A stretch of 64,000 nucleotides of DNA from Paludibacteraceae bacterium. GTDB taxonomy: Bacteria > Bacteroidota > Bacteroidia > Bacteroidales > Paludibacteraceae. The DNA is taken from NCBI GenBank assembly GCA_905234835.1, contig CAJOIZ010000007.1:45561-109560 (forward strand), given 5' to 3'. The position numbers and the translations under genes are program-made. Positions 49,928 to 60,850 of this stretch are shown here, piece by piece; within the stretch, counting starts at the first letter, position 1, and each line of letters opens with the position of its first letter. Below the pieces are notes generated by a model. The model had not been told where the DNA came from. It made no database searches and worked only from the letters and a program-made list of their open reading frames with translations.

Positions 49928-51154
49928 TCAATCAGCGAGTTCGTCGTACTCTTTCTGCATACCCAGGCGGTAATAGAGCGAACGCAACTGATGCTTGTAC
50001 GTGTAGTCTTCCGGCTTGAGTTCGTGCGCCTTTTGGAAGTAAGGCAGCGCTTTCTTGAACGTGTCAGTAATTTCCACGCGGGCCATCTTGAAGTCTTTCG
50101 CATTCATATAAGCCGCTTTCTCATTCAGTTCGTTGGCTATATCCACATAGACTACGCCATAGTTGTACCAAAGATCCGCATTGTCGGGAGCACCTTTCAA
50201 AGCCTCTTCATAGACCGCTATCGCTTCATCGAAACGCTTTTGCATATCCAGAATGGAACCTTTGAGCAGGAGATACTGGGTCTGCGGATCCACTGCAATG
50301 GCTTTGTCCAGATAAGCCAGAGCTTCATCCATATGACCGCTGTTAACGAGGTTGTTGATGCGGTTCTGCATAAACCACGTATTGTCAGGGAAACGGTTAA
50401 TGCACTCGTCCAGCCATGCATTGGCAGATGCCGAGTCGTTGGCATTGATATAACTCTGATAGATGAACTGTCCTGCCTGAACCGGCTTGATATTCTGTTC
50501 TATCAGTTTACGAAATTCCACAATAGCCACATCGTACATCTGTGCATTATAAGCAGCCAAAGCGGTATTGTAGCAGATGTCCTGATAAGTGGTATCACGT
50601 GGAAGACGTTCCTGATAGCGTTTTTCCGCCATCATTTCGAGGTCGGGAATAGAGACGTAGGCATTGAACGCCTCGTAAGCCTTCGCAAAATCCTGCTTTT
50701 CCCACAGGTTGTAAGCGTAGTAAACCAGTTCTCGACGCTCGTAGTATTCCACCATCTTTTCGGCTATTTTTCTGCGGGTACCCGTATCATATTTAGCTTT
50801 GCCCTTCTTGTCATAAACAGGGGTCATAGCCAGTTTGTCCGCCTGCAGCCAATAGTTGTAACTCTCCAAAACAGCGGTGCCGCGGACGTTGTAATCCGTT
50901 CCCCCTTTGCCCAATTGCAGTTTGAGGTATTCGGCCTCGTTCTGTTTGTAGCCGATCATACCGGCGATATACCATGTCTTGGCCTGGTCTTTGGTTTCGT
51001 CGTTGGCGATTGCCTCCTTGATAGCGGCACGCGCCCCCGCATAATCGGGTGTTTCCGCTAAAGCGAGGTTCTCGGCTTTCCGTACATTCGCTTTCTGTGC
51101 TATGCAGCTTGCGCTTATCAGCGCAACAGCTGCCATACATAAAATCTTCTTCAT
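49928..51154 (-). CDS. Secreted TPR protein
   Basis: 408 aa with signal peptide (KKILCMAAVALISASCIAQ; a lipobox is conceivable at SASC). TPR helices run from about residue 40 to the end, clearest in DEALAYLDKAIAVDPQTQYLLLKGSILDMQKRFDEAIAVYEEALKGAPDNADLWYNYGVVYVDI. It is likely to scaffold proteins in the periplasm. It is between gyrA (14 bases downstream of it in transcription order, gyrA first) and ruvX. No partner is evident. Confidence 0.8.
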   Translation of the reverse strand: MKKILCMAAVALISASCIAQKANVRKAENLALAETPDYAGARAAIKEAIANDETKDQAKTWYIAGMIGYKQNEAEYLKLQLGKGGTDYNVRGTAVLESYNYWLQADKLAMTPVYDKKGKAKYDTGTRRKIAEKMVEYYERRELVYYAYNLWEKQDFAKAYEAFNAYVSIPDLEMMAEKRYQERLPRDTTYQDICYNTALAAYNAQMYDVAIVEFRKLIEQNIKPVQAGQFIYQSYINANDSASANAWLDECINRFPDNTWFMQNRINNLVNSGHMDEALAYLDKAIAVDPQTQYLLLKGSILDMQKRFDEAIAVYEEALKGAPDNADLWYNYGVVYVDIANELNEKAAYMNAKDFKMARVEITDTFKKALPYFQKAHELKPEDYTYKHQLRSLYYRLGMQKEYDELAD

Positions 51155-51168
51155 AGTCTTTCTATGTA

Positions 51169-53748
51169 TTATTCGTTGTTATCTGAAAGTATCTCCGTCT
51201 GTGAATCCTCTGCAACATCCGTGCCATTCTGTTCTTCGTCCTCGTTTTTAGGCACTATGCACCCAAACATCAGTGTGTCGTTGCGCTTCTGCAGTTCAAT
51301 GAGTTTGACGCCCTGTGTGGCACGACCCTGCACACGGATGGAGTCCATCGCCATACGGATAGCAGTACCCGACTTGGTAATGAGCATCAAGTCGTCGTTG
51401 TCGTCCACAGCGTGCAGACCGATTACGTTGCCGGTCTTGTCGGTTATGTTCATCGTCTTCACGCCCTTCGCTCCGCGGCTCGTGATGCGGTAAACGGGTT
51501 CGCCGTCCTCGTCGTCAAGGCGCGTGCGCTTGCCGTAGCCGTTCTCCGAGATGACCAGAACTGTCTTGTCGCTGTTCTTCTCGACGCAAATCATACCTAC
51601 GGCGTAGTCTTTTCCGTCCTCCTCTAACCGGATGGCCCGTACGCCGCTCGCCGTTCTGCCCATCGGACGCACCAGGTTCTCCGGGAAACGGACCACCTTG
51701 CCGTTATACGACGCAATGAGCATCTGACTCTCGCCGTCCGTCAGCGTCACGCCTATCAGCGCATCGCCTTCACGCAGACCAACCGCATTGATACCGTTGG
51801 CACGCGGACGGCTGTACGACTCCAGTGTGGTCTTCTTCATCAGACCGTTGCGCGTAGCAAAAATCAGGTAATGGTTCTGCACGTAGTCGGGATCGTTCAA
51901 GCCCTTCACATTGATGAAGGCACATACCTTGTCGCCCTTCTCAAGGTTGATAATATTCTGTATGGCGCGCCCTTTCGACTGGCGGTTGCCTTCCGGCAGG
52001 TCATATACTTTCTGCCAATACAGGCGGCCGTTAGCCGTAAAGAACATCATCGTCGAGTGCATCGAGGCCTGATGGACGTACTCGATGAAATCCTCGTCGC
52101 GCGAAGCGGAGGCACGTGAGCCGATGCCGCCTCTTCCCTGCTGACGGAAATCCGCCAGCGGAGTGCGCTTGATATAGCCGAGATGGGAAATAGTGATGAC
52201 CATATCGTCGTCGGCATACATATCCTCGGGATTGAACTCGGTCGCCATCTTCACCACTTTGGTGCGGCGTTCGTCCGCATACTTGGTCTTAATCTCCTCG
52301 CACTCCTCAATGATGACCTGATAGCGCAGGATCTCGCTGCCGAGCAGTTCCTTCAGGTGCTCGATCTGCTTCTGCAGGTCGGCATACTCCTGTTTGAGTT
52401 CGTCTATACGCAGACCGGTGAGGGCGCTCAGACGCATATCCACGATGGCCTTCGACTGGAGGTTATCCAGATTGAAGCGTTTCTCAAGGTTGGTCTGCGC
52501 GTCCTGCGGGGTACGCGATGCGCGGATGATGTGCACCACCTCGTCTATGTTGTCCACTGCAATAATCAAGCCTTCGAGGATGTGCGCACGTTCTTCGGCT
52601 TTGCGCAGTTCCCAGCGTGTGCGGCGTGTCACCACGTCCATACGGTGCTCAATGAAATTGCCAATGAGCTGTTTGAGATTCAGCAACATCGGACGGCCTT
52701 TCACGAGCGCAATATTGTTCACCGAGAAGCTTGACTGCAGGTCGGTGTATTTGTATAGTTTGTTGAGAACCACCTGCGCGTTGGCGTCTTTCTTCAGCTC
52801 AACCACAATGCGGATGTCGCGTTTTGACTGGTCACTGATGTCGCTGATGCCCTCTATCTTCTTATCGCTGACGAGGTCGGCTATTTTCTTCACGAGGTCG
52901 CTTTTCACCACGCCATAAGGCAGTTCGGTGATGATAATATGCTCACGACCGTTGTTCTCCGTCTCTATGTCGGCATTGGAGCGGATGACGATACGTCCTC
53001 TACCTGTCTCAAAAGCGTCACGAACGCCCTGATAGCCGTAGATGGTGCCGCCTGTGGGGAAATCGGGAGCCTTGACGTATTGCATCAGTTCGGCTACGGT
53101 TATCTCTTCGGGCACTTCCATTCCGTTGGCTTTGGCTTCGTCAATGGCAATCTGCCGCTTAACGTATGCCACGCAGCCGTCTATCACCTCACCGAGGTTG
53201 TGGGTCGCCATGTTTGTCGCCATACCCACGGCTATACCTGTCGCGCCATTCACCAGCAGATTGGGGAAACGGGTAGGCAGAACGACCGGCTCGCGCATCG
53301 TGTCGTCGAAGTTCAGCTGCATGTCCACGGTGTCCTTCTCTATGTCGCGCAGCATCTCCTCTGCCAGTTTGCTCAGGCGCGCCTCCGTATAACGCATCGC
53401 AGCGGGGCTGTCGCCGTCCACCGAGCCGAAGTTGCCCTGGCCGTCCACGAGGCAGTAGCGCATGTTCCACGGCTGCGCCATACGCACCAGCGTGCCATAG
53501 ATGGATGAGTCGCCGTGGGGGTGGTACTTACCCATTACCTCACCCACGATACGTGCGCTCTTCTTCGTCGGTTTGTCGCTCGTGTTGCCCAGTTCATTCA
53601 TTCCGAACAGCACGCGCCGGTGAACGGGCTTGAATCCGTCGCGCACATCAGGCAGGGCGCGGCTCACAATCACACTCATCGAATAGTCGATATACGACGA
53701 GCGCATTTCTTCATCAATCTTAACGGGAATAATTCTGTCTTCTGACAT
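51169..53748 (-). CDS. gyrA: DNA gyrase subunit A
   Basis: 859 aa. The breakage-rejoining core has [35 protein letters not shown] and the catalytic Tyr in [14 protein letters not shown]. The GyrA box at the start of the C-terminal pinwheel is QGRGGIG, which makes it gyrase (negative supercoiling) rather than ParC. In the quinolone region the position equal to E. coli Ser83 is Ser, and that of Asp87 is Gly; the effect on drug binding is not known. A -7 box is about 73 bases upstream. The C-terminal tail is acidic ([15 protein letters not shown]), as in many gyrases. Confidence 0.97.
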   Translation of the reverse strand: MSEDRIIPVKIDEEMRSSYIDYSMSVIVSRALPDVRDGFKPVHRRVLFGMNELGNTSDKPTKKSARIVGEVMGKYHPHGDSSIYGTLVRMAQPWNMRYCLVDGQGNFGSVDGDSPAAMRYTEARLSKLAEEMLRDIEKDTVDMQLNFDDTMREPVVLPTRFPNLLVNGATGIAVGMATNMATHNLGEVIDGCVAYVKRQIAIDEAKANGMEVPEEITVAELMQYVKAPDFPTGGTIYGYQGVRDAFETGRGRIVIRSNADIETENNGREHIIITELPYGVVKSDLVKKIADLVSDKKIEGISDISDQSKRDIRIVVELKKDANAQVVLNKLYKYTDLQSSFSVNNIALVKGRPMLLNLKQLIGNFIEHRMDVVTRRTRWELRKAEERAHILEGLIIAVDNIDEVVHIIRASRTPQDAQTNLEKRFNLDNLQSKAIVDMRLSALTGLRIDELKQEYADLQKQIEHLKELLGSEILRYQVIIEECEEIKTKYADERRTKVVKMATEFNPEDMYADDDMVITISHLGYIKRTPLADFRQQGRGGIGSRASASRDEDFIEYVHQASMHSTMMFFTANGRLYWQKVYDLPEGNRQSKGRAIQNIINLEKGDKVCAFINVKGLNDPDYVQNHYLIFATRNGLMKKTTLESYSRPRANGINAVGLREGDALIGVTLTDGESQMLIASYNGKVVRFPENLVRPMGRTASGVRAIRLEEDGKDYAVGMICVEKNSDKTVLVISENGYGKRTRLDDEDGEPVYRITSRGAKGVKTMNITDKTGNVIGLHAVDDNDDLMLITKSGTAIRMAMDSIRVQGRATQGVKLIELQKRNDTLMFGCIVPKNEDEEQNGTDVAEDSQTEILSDNNE

Positions 53749-53820
53749 AATATATTGTATATTTTTGTATTACATTCCTTTCAACATCGGGAGAAGCAGG
53801 TTATCCCCCGAAAAAGCGTG

Positions 53821-53828
53821 CAAAAATA
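53821..53828 (-). promoter_or_regulatory. -7 box for gyrA
   Basis: TATTTTTG on the minus strand, followed by CACGC. The leader to the ATG at 53748 is about 70 bases. Confidence 0.5.
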
Positions 53829-53919
53829 CATCAAAAAAGGGAAATGTGCAACACCTCCCTTGTTTTTTTTCGTTTTTTCGCTTCCATTAGTTGTTTGGAA
53901 CACTCCCCGAAAAGGCATA

Positions 53920-54807
53920 CTACCTGCCCTTAAAATGCAAATAAAGCCCGTTTTCACCGATTTGCATCCGACAAGAGCTGTTGAAAAGCAGCGGAAAATT
54001 CATTTCGTCATGCCCTGCGGGAAAGCCGAAATACAGCGGATACGAATAGTCGCTCACAGCATCGGCTATAGTCTCATATACGCTTTGCCCCATTCCTGCA
54101 TCGTCCTCGCAATCAGTCATCTGCCCCACAACCAGTCCGCTTATCCGTTCCAGCACGCCGCTCATTCGCAGGTTGCGCATCATGCGGTCAATATGGTAAT
54201 GCCGTTCGCATATATCCTCGATGAAAAGAATGACAGGCTCTTCCGCCTTGTCCAAGACAGCACCCAACCCCCACGGCGTGGCCTGCAGACCGTACAGCAC
54301 ACTCAGATTGCCACCGACCATCCGTCCTTCCGTCTCGCCCGAGCGGTTCAGCGCGTGTGCAGGAAACTGATACTCAATATCCTCCCCTTCGATGGCACGC
54401 TTCCACTGCAGCACATCCCCACGCCCTTCGTTCTCCGCATTCAGCCTGCACATCATCCCGTGAAGCGACTTGCGTCCGTTCACGGTGCACCACTGATGCA
54501 ACAAAGTTATATCCGAAAAACCTACCACTAAAGGCATCTGTTCCCTTGCTAACGATGCCGGCAGACAGTCAATAATCTGCTGCAGACCGTACCCGCCGCG
54601 TGAGCAAAGCACCACATCGGCATCCGACTCCAGAGCCTCCGTCAGGTCTTCCAACCGCTGTTCCGCCGTGGCGGCAAAACGTCCGCACCGTCCGCGTGCG
54701 TACCTCCCTTCGCACACCTGCCAGCCCCAGCCGCGCATAACGGCGGACGACTGCTCAATGCGCTCCGGGTCAACCGCACCCGACGGAGATATAATCCTTA
54801 CCTTCAT
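53920..54807 (-). CDS. ldcA: Muramoyltetrapeptide carboxypeptidase (S66, LD-carboxypeptidase)
   Basis: The ATG at 54807 (MKVRIISPSGAVD) is used because it overlaps the dapA stop by one base (TGATG); the track starts at an upstream GTG. 295 aa. The nucleophile region is CSRGGYGLQQIIDCLP and the conserved VVGFSDITLLHQW follows; the catalytic Glu/His pair lies in the C-terminal half (PVILFIEDICERHYHIDRMM). It trims the terminal D-Ala from tetrapeptides during murein recycling in the cytosol. Close to dapA, which supplies diaminopimelate for the same peptide. Confidence 0.92.
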   Translation of the reverse strand: MKVRIISPSGAVDPERIEQSSAVMRGWGWQVCEGRYARGRCGRFAATAEQRLEDLTEALESDADVVLCSRGGYGLQQIIDCLPASLAREQMPLVVGFSDITLLHQWCTVNGRKSLHGMMCRLNAENEGRGDVLQWKRAIEGEDIEYQFPAHALNRSGETEGRMVGGNLSVLYGLQATPWGLGAVLDKAEEPVILFIEDICERHYHIDRMMRNLRMSGVLERISGLVVGQMTDCEDDAGMGQSVYETIADAVSDYSYPLYFGFPAGHDEMNFPLLFNSSCRMQIGENGLYLHFKGR

Positions 54808-55691
54808 CAATGTAAACACTTAATACATTCCCGCAACTCGTCCTGCACCGCCTGCGAATTGGCGACCAACGGAAGCCGCAGCACATTCTCTATCAGCCCC
54901 ATCTGGCTGAGGACTGTTTTTATGCCCGCAGGGTTGCCCTCCTTGAAGAGCAGCCGTATGAACAGGTCGTATTCCGCCTGCAGACGGCTGTCCTGTTCGT
55001 GAACTATCCGTCTGAACACCTCGGGATAAGCATTGGAAGCCACAGAAATCAGTCCGTTGCCACCACGAGCCATCACCTCTGCCGCTAAACCGTCATCCCC
55101 GCTGATAACCAACAGCCTGCCGTCCGTTTCCTCCTTGCTCAAATCAATCAGCCTGCCTATCTGCTCCATATTGCCAGACGCTTCCTTCACGCCCGCCACC
55201 TTGTCAGGACAGCTCTTGTATATCCGTATGGCGGTCTCGGGCAACATATTCACGCCCGTACGACCCGGTACATTATATAATATGAGAGGTACGGGACTCA
55301 CTTCCGCTATAGCACTGAAGTGTCGGTACAGACCTTCCTGTGAGGGTTTGTTGTAGTAGGGGCAGACGCTCAGTATAGCGGAGAAATGCGCAGAAAGCCA
55401 CTCCTTCTGTGCTTTCAGTCGGGCTGTCACGGCTGCTGTGCAATTACCGCCCAGACCCAGTACCAACGGCAGACGGCCCGCGTTCCGACTGATAACAAAG
55501 TCCGCAACCGCCCGTTGTTCCTCGTCCGTCATCGTCACCGCCTCGCCCGTCGTTCCTAATACTACAAGGTAGTCCGCACCGTCAGCCACCTGTCGGTCAA
55601 CCAACCGCGCCAGAGCATCATAGTCCGGATCGCCCGTGCCCGTGAACGGAGTGACCAAAGCCGTACCCAGTCCTGTCAGTTCAGCTTTCAT
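54807..55691 (-). CDS. dapA: 4-hydroxy-tetrahydrodipicolinate synthase
   Basis: 294 aa. GTALVTPFTGTGDPDY begins the barrel; LVVLGTTGEAVTM follows; the Tyr of the catalytic triad is in LILYNVPGRTGVNM and the Schiff-base Lys in VAGVKEASGNM. It condenses pyruvate and aspartate semialdehyde, the first step to diaminopimelate and lysine. It shares its last base with the ATG of ldcA and is 3 bases after the DUF6913 gene, so the three are co-expressed. Confidence 0.95.
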   Translation of the reverse strand: MKAELTGLGTALVTPFTGTGDPDYDALARLVDRQVADGADYLVVLGTTGEAVTMTDEEQRAVADFVISRNAGRLPLVLGLGGNCTAAVTARLKAQKEWLSAHFSAILSVCPYYNKPSQEGLYRHFSAIAEVSPVPLILYNVPGRTGVNMLPETAIRIYKSCPDKVAGVKEASGNMEQIGRLIDLSKEETDGRLLVISGDDGLAAEVMARGGNGLISVASNAYPEVFRRIVHEQDSRLQAEYDLFIRLLFKEGNPAGIKTVLSQMGLIENVLRLPLVANSQAVQDELRECIKCLH

Positions 55692-55694
55692 ATC

Positions 55695-56225
55695 TCAGTC
55701 CTTGCTTTCAATCGTCTGCAGGTAATGCACAATCTGGTTGAACAGCGGCGTATGGTCATCCTGCGCAGCCATCTCGATGTCGAAGTCGTGCAGACCGTCC
55801 ACGATATGCCGTCCAGCTTTGAACCGCGCCCGTGCCGACATCGCTGCGTAATGCAACGGAAGACACAGCGTTTGTGTCAGGTCAATCACAAGGTCATACT
55901 CATTCTCCGCAATATCGGCAACCACTTCTTTGTTGAGCCGGTTCAGTATGTTCCTGTCCTTCGTACCCAGCATACGGCTCTGCGGCAGGATGGGCGACTG
56001 CACGTCCTTGCGCTCCACGTAACCTAACAGCGACACCTGCTTGTCTTCCAGCATCAGCCGTCGCATGATCTCGCGCACGTCGCCGTTCTTCTCCATCACG
56101 TCGCTGTCATACACCAGCAGCACCGTCCGCACCTTGTCCCATTGAGGGAAGCGCACGTCGCGGATGGGTTGCCGCTTCAGCTCACGCTCGAACAACCACT
56201 GCCTGAATCTGTCAAGGATATTCAT
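55695..56225 (-). CDS. DUF6913 family protein
   Basis: 176 aa. Begins MNILDRFRQWLFERELKRQP; then VRTVLLVYDSDVMEKNGDV and the pair YDLVIDLTQTLCLPLHYAAMSARARFKAGRH. The pattern is the uncharacterised DUF6913 family, often found next to dapA in Bacteroidetes. It might bind a nucleotide sugar or small molecule (a Rossmann-like layout with LLVYDSD and DLVIDL strands), but no catalytic site is known. No signal peptide; cytosolic. Confidence 0.72.
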   Translation of the reverse strand: MNILDRFRQWLFERELKRQPIRDVRFPQWDKVRTVLLVYDSDVMEKNGDVREIMRRLMLEDKQVSLLGYVERKDVQSPILPQSRMLGTKDRNILNRLNKEVVADIAENEYDLVIDLTQTLCLPLHYAAMSARARFKAGRHIVDGLHDFDIEMAAQDDHTPLFNQIVHYLQTIESKD

Positions 56226-56234
56226 TGCTTTGGT

Positions 56235-57530
56235 TTACTTGCAGGTAACGAGATAGTAACTCTTCTTGCCCTTCTGGAATAGGATGTACCGGCTGTTGAT
56301 GAGAGACTGCACGGTGATAGGTGTCTGCGCATCAGTCAGTTTCTGCTTGTTCATACTCAGTCCGTTCGCCTGTATCATCTTTCTTGCCTCGCCTTTCGAG
56401 GGGAAGATATGCGTCTTCTCAGCCAGCAGGTCAAGCGGTGCAATGCCCTGTTCCAGTTCCTCGCGGCTCACTTCGTACTGCTCAACGCCCTCGAACACTT
56501 GCAGGAACGTCTCCTCGTCTAACCCTTCCAATGCCTCTTTCGTGGCGTTGCCGAACAGGATATTGGTGGCATTGACGGCTGTCTCGTAGTCCTGCACGCT
56601 GTGTACCATGCATGTCACCTCTTTGGCAAGCCGTTTCTGCAGTACGCGCAGGTGCGGAGCGGCATCGTGTTCCGCTATCAGAGCATCTATCTCCTCTTTC
56701 TCAAGGGAAGTGAATATCTTGATGTACCGCTTGGCGTCCTCATCTGCCACGTTCAGCCAGAACTGATAGAAACGGTACGGACTGGTGTAGTTCCTGTCGA
56801 GCCACACGTTGCCGCTCTCCGTCTTGCCGAACTTCACGCCGTCCGATTTGGTTATCAGCGGACACGTCAGCGCATAGGCGTCGTTGCCTGTCATCTTCTT
56901 GATGAGTTCCGTACCGGTCGTGATGTTGCCCCATTGGTCCGAACCGCCCATCTGCAACTTGCAGTTCTTGTGCTCGTTCAGATAAACAAAGTCGTACCCC
57001 TGCAGCAGCTGGTAGGTAAACTCCGTGAACGACATGCCCTGCGAGTACTCGCCGTTGAAGCGTTTCTTCACCGAGTCTTTCGCCATCATGTAGTTCACTG
57101 TGATGAGTTTGCCCACGTTGCGCGCGAAGTCGAGGAACGTGTAGTCTTTCATCCAGTCGTAGTTGTTCACCAGTTCGGCGGCGTTGGGCGCGTCCGAATT
57201 GAAGTCAAGGAAATGCTCCAACTGCTTCCGTATGGCGGCAACGTTATGACGAAGGGTCTCTTCCGTCAGCAGATTGCGCTCGGCGGACTTGCCCGACGGG
57301 TCGCCTATCATGCCGGTCGCACCGCCTATCAGCGCGATAGGCTTGTGTCCGCAGCGTTGCAGGTGACGCAGCATCATGATGCTGCACAGGTGTCCTATAT
57401 GCAGGCTGTCTGCGGTCGGATCGATGCCCACGTAGGCCGTTGTCGGCTCTTTCATCAGTTGCTCCTCCGTGCCGGGCATGATGTCCTGCAGCATACCACG
57501 CCAACGGAGCTCTTCTACAAAGTTCTTCAT
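56235..57530 (-). CDS. tyrS: Tyrosine--tRNA ligase
   Basis: 431 aa. Class I signatures: the HIGH-like segment [13 protein letters not shown] and the KMSKS-like [11 protein letters not shown]. The Tyr-binding site includes [19 protein letters not shown] and [12 protein letters not shown]. An S4-type RNA-binding domain forms the C-terminus ([19 protein letters not shown]). It charges tRNA-Tyr. It has its own -7 box 32 bases upstream and precedes the DUF6913 gene by 9 bases. Confidence 0.96.
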   Translation of the reverse strand: MKNFVEELRWRGMLQDIMPGTEEQLMKEPTTAYVGIDPTADSLHIGHLCSIMMLRHLQRCGHKPIALIGGATGMIGDPSGKSAERNLLTEETLRHNVAAIRKQLEHFLDFNSDAPNAAELVNNYDWMKDYTFLDFARNVGKLITVNYMMAKDSVKKRFNGEYSQGMSFTEFTYQLLQGYDFVYLNEHKNCKLQMGGSDQWGNITTGTELIKKMTGNDAYALTCPLITKSDGVKFGKTESGNVWLDRNYTSPYRFYQFWLNVADEDAKRYIKIFTSLEKEEIDALIAEHDAAPHLRVLQKRLAKEVTCMVHSVQDYETAVNATNILFGNATKEALEGLDEETFLQVFEGVEQYEVSREELEQGIAPLDLLAEKTHIFPSKGEARKMIQANGLSMNKQKLTDAQTPITVQSLINSRYILFQKGKKSYYLVTCK

Positions 57531-57561
57531 ATATGATTTGGTTCTTTTATGTCAAGTGCCG

Positions 57562-57569
57562 CAAAATTA
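57562..57569 (-). promoter_or_regulatory. -7 box for tyrS
   Basis: TAATTTTG on the minus strand, followed by CGGC, 32 bases before the ATG at 57530. Confidence 0.55.
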
Positions 57570-57664
57570 CAACATTTTCACAATATGCAGCAACAATATA
57601 CAAACTTTTTCACGCTCGCCGGTATTTCATGCCTCTGCCGCATCTCTCCCAAACGTTACCCACA

Positions 57665-57708
57665 GGTAGCGCAAGGGTAGCCCAAGGGTAGCGCAAAGGT
57701 AGCGCAAA
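57665..57708. repeat. 11-bp minisatellite, four units (GGTAGCGCAAG)
   Basis: Four gapless 11-base units: GGTAGCGCAAG, GGTAGCCCAAG, GGTAGCGCAAA, GGTAGCGCAAA. Confidence 0.9.
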
Positions 57709-57785
57709 GCAGTGTTCTATACTGCTCCACTCTACCGTTCTTTCAGCATCACAACAGCGTCAAAACAGCAAGCAATTACGACAAC

Positions 57786-57840
57786 GACACGATAACGACA
57801 CGACAACGACACGATAACGAGTCGATAACGACACGATAAC
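57786..57840. repeat. 11-bp minisatellite, five units (GACACGATAAC)
   Basis: Five gapless 11-base units, three of them GACACGATAAC exactly, preceded by a partial unit. The unit is the exact complement of GTTATCGTGTC at 24783-24870, 33 kb away. Confidence 0.92.
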
Positions 57841-57989
57841 GAGCCATACTTTCACCGTATAATCCCAGTATGACGAAACTCCCTCCGTATGACCCTTCCT
57901 CTTTCGTCGCCGGATGCCCTTAAAGTGCACCCGAAAAGACACCAAAAGACAAAAGCGATAGCCTATCTTACGAAAAAATACACATCCTA

Positions 57990-58020
57990 TTGCAAATTTT
58001 AACGAAACGCCATACCTTTG
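57990..58020 (+). promoter_or_regulatory. Bacteroidetes promoter for ppdK
   Basis: TTG at 57990-57992, a 20-base spacer and TACCTTTG at 58013-58020, followed by TGCGC. The ATG of ppdK is about 75 bases downstream. Confidence 0.65.
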
Positions 58021-58094
58021 TGCGCTTTTTTGATAAAAGACTGCAAACGAAAGACGGCAACAATATTAACTTAACATAACATTCACAATCAACT

Positions 58095-60827
58095 ATGGAA
58101 CAGAAAAAACGCGTTTACACCTTCGGTAACGGTAAGGCCGAAGGTAATGCCCAGATGCGCGAGCAATTGGGTGGCAAGGGTGCCAACTGCGCCGAGATGA
58201 ACCTTGTAGGTGTTCCCGTACCTCCGGGATTCACCATTACGACGGATGTGTGCAACGAGTACTACCAGGTAGGTCAGGAGAAGATTGTTGCTCTTCTGAA
58301 CGACGATGTAATGGCAGCCGTAAAGCACATTGAGACGCTGATGAACAGCCGCTTCGGCGATCCTCAGAACCCGCTGTTGGTAAGCGTCCGTTCGGGTGCC
58401 CGCGCTTCGATGCCGGGTATGATGGACACCATTCTGAACCTCGGATTGAACGACACCGTGGCAGAAGGTATGGTCAAGAAGACCAACAACCCCCACTTCG
58501 TATATGACAGCTACCGCCGCTTCGTACAGATGTACGGCGACGTTGTTCTGGGCATGAAGCCTGTGAACAAGACAGATATCGACCCCTTCGAGAAAATCAT
58601 CGAGGAAGTGAAAGCCATCCGTCACATCGAGTTGGACAAAGACCTGAATGTGGACGAGTTGAAGCTGTTGGTAGCCCGCTTTAAGACCGCTATCAAGGAG
58701 CAAACGGGCAAAGATTTCCCGAACGACCCGATAGAGCAGTTATGGGGTGCCATCTGCGCAGTGTTCCGCAGTTGGATGAACGAGCGCGCTATCCTCTACC
58801 GTAAGATGGAAGGTATTCCTGACGAATGGGGAACAGCCGTTAGCGTAATGGCAATGGTATTCGGCAACATGGGTGAGACATCCGCTACTGGTGTATGCTT
58901 CAGCCGCGACGCTGCAACAGGTGAAGACCTGTTCAACGGTGAGTACCTCGTTAACGCACAAGGTGAAGACGTTGTAGCAGGTATACGCACTCCGCAACAG
59001 ATTACTATCGAAGGCAGCCGCCGCTGGGCTAAACTGCGCGGCATCAGCGAAGAGGAACGCGCAGCCAAGTATCCCTCTATGGAAGAGGCAATGCCCGCTC
59101 TGTATAAAGAACTCAACGAAATCCAGCAACGTCTCGAAGACCACTACCGCGATATGCAGGATATGGAGTTCACCGTACAGGAAGGCAAACTATGGTTCCT
59201 CCAGACACGTAACGGAAAACGCACCGGTACTGCCATGGTTAAGATTGCAATGGACCTCGTACGTGAGGGCAAGATTACCGAACAAGAGGCTATCATGCGC
59301 TGCGAACCGCAGAAACTGGATGAGCTGCTCCACCCCGTCTTCGACAAAGACGCACTGAAGAAAGCACAAGTGATTACGCAAGGTCTGCCCGCTTCTCCGG
59401 GTGCTGCCTGCGGACAGATTGTCTTCCACGCCGATGATGCACAGGCATGGCATAAGGACGGTCACAAAGTGATTATGGTACGTATCGAGACCAGTCCCGA
59501 AGACCTTGCCGGCATGTCTGCTGCCGAAGGTATCCTTACCGCTCGCGGAGGTATGACTTCGCACGCCGCTGTGGTTGCACGTGGTATGGGTAAGTGCTGC
59601 GTCAGCGGTGCAGGCGCTATCATAGTAGATTACAAAGCAAAGACCGTTACCATAGAAGGCGTTACCTACAAGGAAGGTGACTATATCTCGCTGAACGGCT
59701 CTACAGGTCAAGTATATGCAGGTCAGATTCCGACAAAGGCTGCCGAACTGAGTGGTGACTTCAAGGCTCTGATGGACCTCTGCGACAAATACACTCGCTT
59801 GCAGGTACGTACCAACGCAGATACACCGCACGATGCACAGATTGCACGCGACTTCGGTGCTAAGGGTATCGGTCTGACACGTACAGAGCACATGTTCTTT
59901 GAAGACAAGAAGATTGTTGCCATGCGCGAAATGATTCTTGCCAAGGACACTGCCGGCCGTGAGAAAGCCCTTGCCAAACTGCTGCCTTACCAGAAGGCTG
60001 ACTTCAAGGGTATTTTGGAAGCCATGGACGGACTGCCTGTTAATATCCGCCTGCTCGATCCTCCTTTGCATGAGTTCGTTCCCCATGATCTTGCCGGTCA
60101 GGAGACAATGGCGAAAGAGATGGGTGTTACCGTGGAAGAGATACAGCAACGCGTGAACAGCCTTGCGGAGAACAACCCGATGTTAGGTCACCGTGGCTGC
60201 CGTTTGGGAATCACGTTCCCCGAGATAACCGCCATGCAGACCCGCGCCATCATGTCCGCCGCCTGCGAGTTGAAGAAAGAGGGCAAGAACCCGATGCCGG
60301 AGATTATGGTTCCGCTGATTGGTATCCTGTACGAGTTCAAGCAGCAGAAAGAGATTATCATGCGCGTTGCACAGGAAGTGTTCAACGAGTACGGTGTACA
60401 GGTAGAGTTTGAGGTAGGTACGATGATTGAGATTCCTCGTGCTGCACTAACCGCCGACCGTATAGCCACCGAAGCCCAGTACTTCAGCTTTGGTACGAAC
60501 GACCTGACGCAGATGACCTTCGGCTATAGCCGTGACGACATTGCTTCGTTCCTGCCCGTTTATCTTGATAAGAAGATTCTTAAAGCTGACCCGTTCCAGG
60601 TTCTTGACCAGAAAGGTGTTGGGCAACTCATCAAGATGGCAGTGGAGAAAGGTCGCGCTATCCGTCCCGCTCTGCGCACGGGTATATGCGGCGAACATGG
60701 CGGCGAACCTTCGTCTGTCAAGTTCTGCGCACGTATCGGCATGAATTACGCATCCTGCTCGCCTTTCCGTGTTCCTATTGCACGTCTCGCCGCCGCACAA
60801 GCAGCCGTCGAAGACGAAAAAGCATAA
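58095..60827 (+). CDS. ppdK: Pyruvate, phosphate dikinase
   Basis: 910 aa, usual length. The N-terminal ATP-grasp domain has GGKGANCAEMNLVGVPVPPGFTITT and SVRSGARASMPGMMDTILNLG; the phosphotransfer His is in GGMTSHAAVVARGMGKCCVSG; the PEP/pyruvate barrel ends with GICGEHGGEPSSVKF, containing the catalytic Cys. It interconverts pyruvate, ATP and Pi with PEP, AMP and PPi; in gut anaerobes this works for PPi-linked glycolysis or gluconeogenesis. A single gene with its own promoter and a strong terminator. Confidence 0.97.
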   Translation: MEQKKRVYTFGNGKAEGNAQMREQLGGKGANCAEMNLVGVPVPPGFTITTDVCNEYYQVGQEKIVALLNDDVMAAVKHIETLMNSRFGDPQNPLLVSVRSGARASMPGMMDTILNLGLNDTVAEGMVKKTNNPHFVYDSYRRFVQMYGDVVLGMKPVNKTDIDPFEKIIEEVKAIRHIELDKDLNVDELKLLVARFKTAIKEQTGKDFPNDPIEQLWGAICAVFRSWMNERAILYRKMEGIPDEWGTAVSVMAMVFGNMGETSATGVCFSRDAATGEDLFNGEYLVNAQGEDVVAGIRTPQQITIEGSRRWAKLRGISEEERAAKYPSMEEAMPALYKELNEIQQRLEDHYRDMQDMEFTVQEGKLWFLQTRNGKRTGTAMVKIAMDLVREGKITEQEAIMRCEPQKLDELLHPVFDKDALKKAQVITQGLPASPGAACGQIVFHADDAQAWHKDGHKVIMVRIETSPEDLAGMSAAEGILTARGGMTSHAAVVARGMGKCCVSGAGAIIVDYKAKTVTIEGVTYKEGDYISLNGSTGQVYAGQIPTKAAELSGDFKALMDLCDKYTRLQVRTNADTPHDAQIARDFGAKGIGLTRTEHMFFEDKKIVAMREMILAKDTAGREKALAKLLPYQKADFKGILEAMDGLPVNIRLLDPPLHEFVPHDLAGQETMAKEMGVTVEEIQQRVNSLAENNPMLGHRGCRLGITFPEITAMQTRAIMSAACELKKEGKNPMPEIMVPLIGILYEFKQQKEIIMRVAQEVFNEYGVQVEFEVGTMIEIPRAALTADRIATEAQYFSFGTNDLTQMTFGYSRDDIASFLPVYLDKKILKADPFQVLDQKGVGQLIKMAVEKGRAIRPALRTGICGEHGGEPSSVKFCARIGMNYASCSPFRVPIARLAAAQAAVEDEKA

Positions 60828-60850
60828 CAGGCAACACATATAATAGAGAA

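Larger units (their letters stand above)
57531..58094 (+). other. Intergenic region between tyrS and ppdK: minisatellites and promoters
   Basis: 565 bases between divergent genes. It holds the tyrS -7 box, two 11-bp minisatellites (57665-57708 and 57786-57840), and the ppdK promoter. The 61-aa minus-strand ORF (57760-57945) is a translation of the second array. No other structure was found. Confidence 0.65.

Noticed and set aside
57760-57945. 61-aa minus-strand ORF with SLSCRCR
   Set aside because: Translation of the 11-bp minisatellite; resembles the ORF at 24811 only because the repeat unit is the same.
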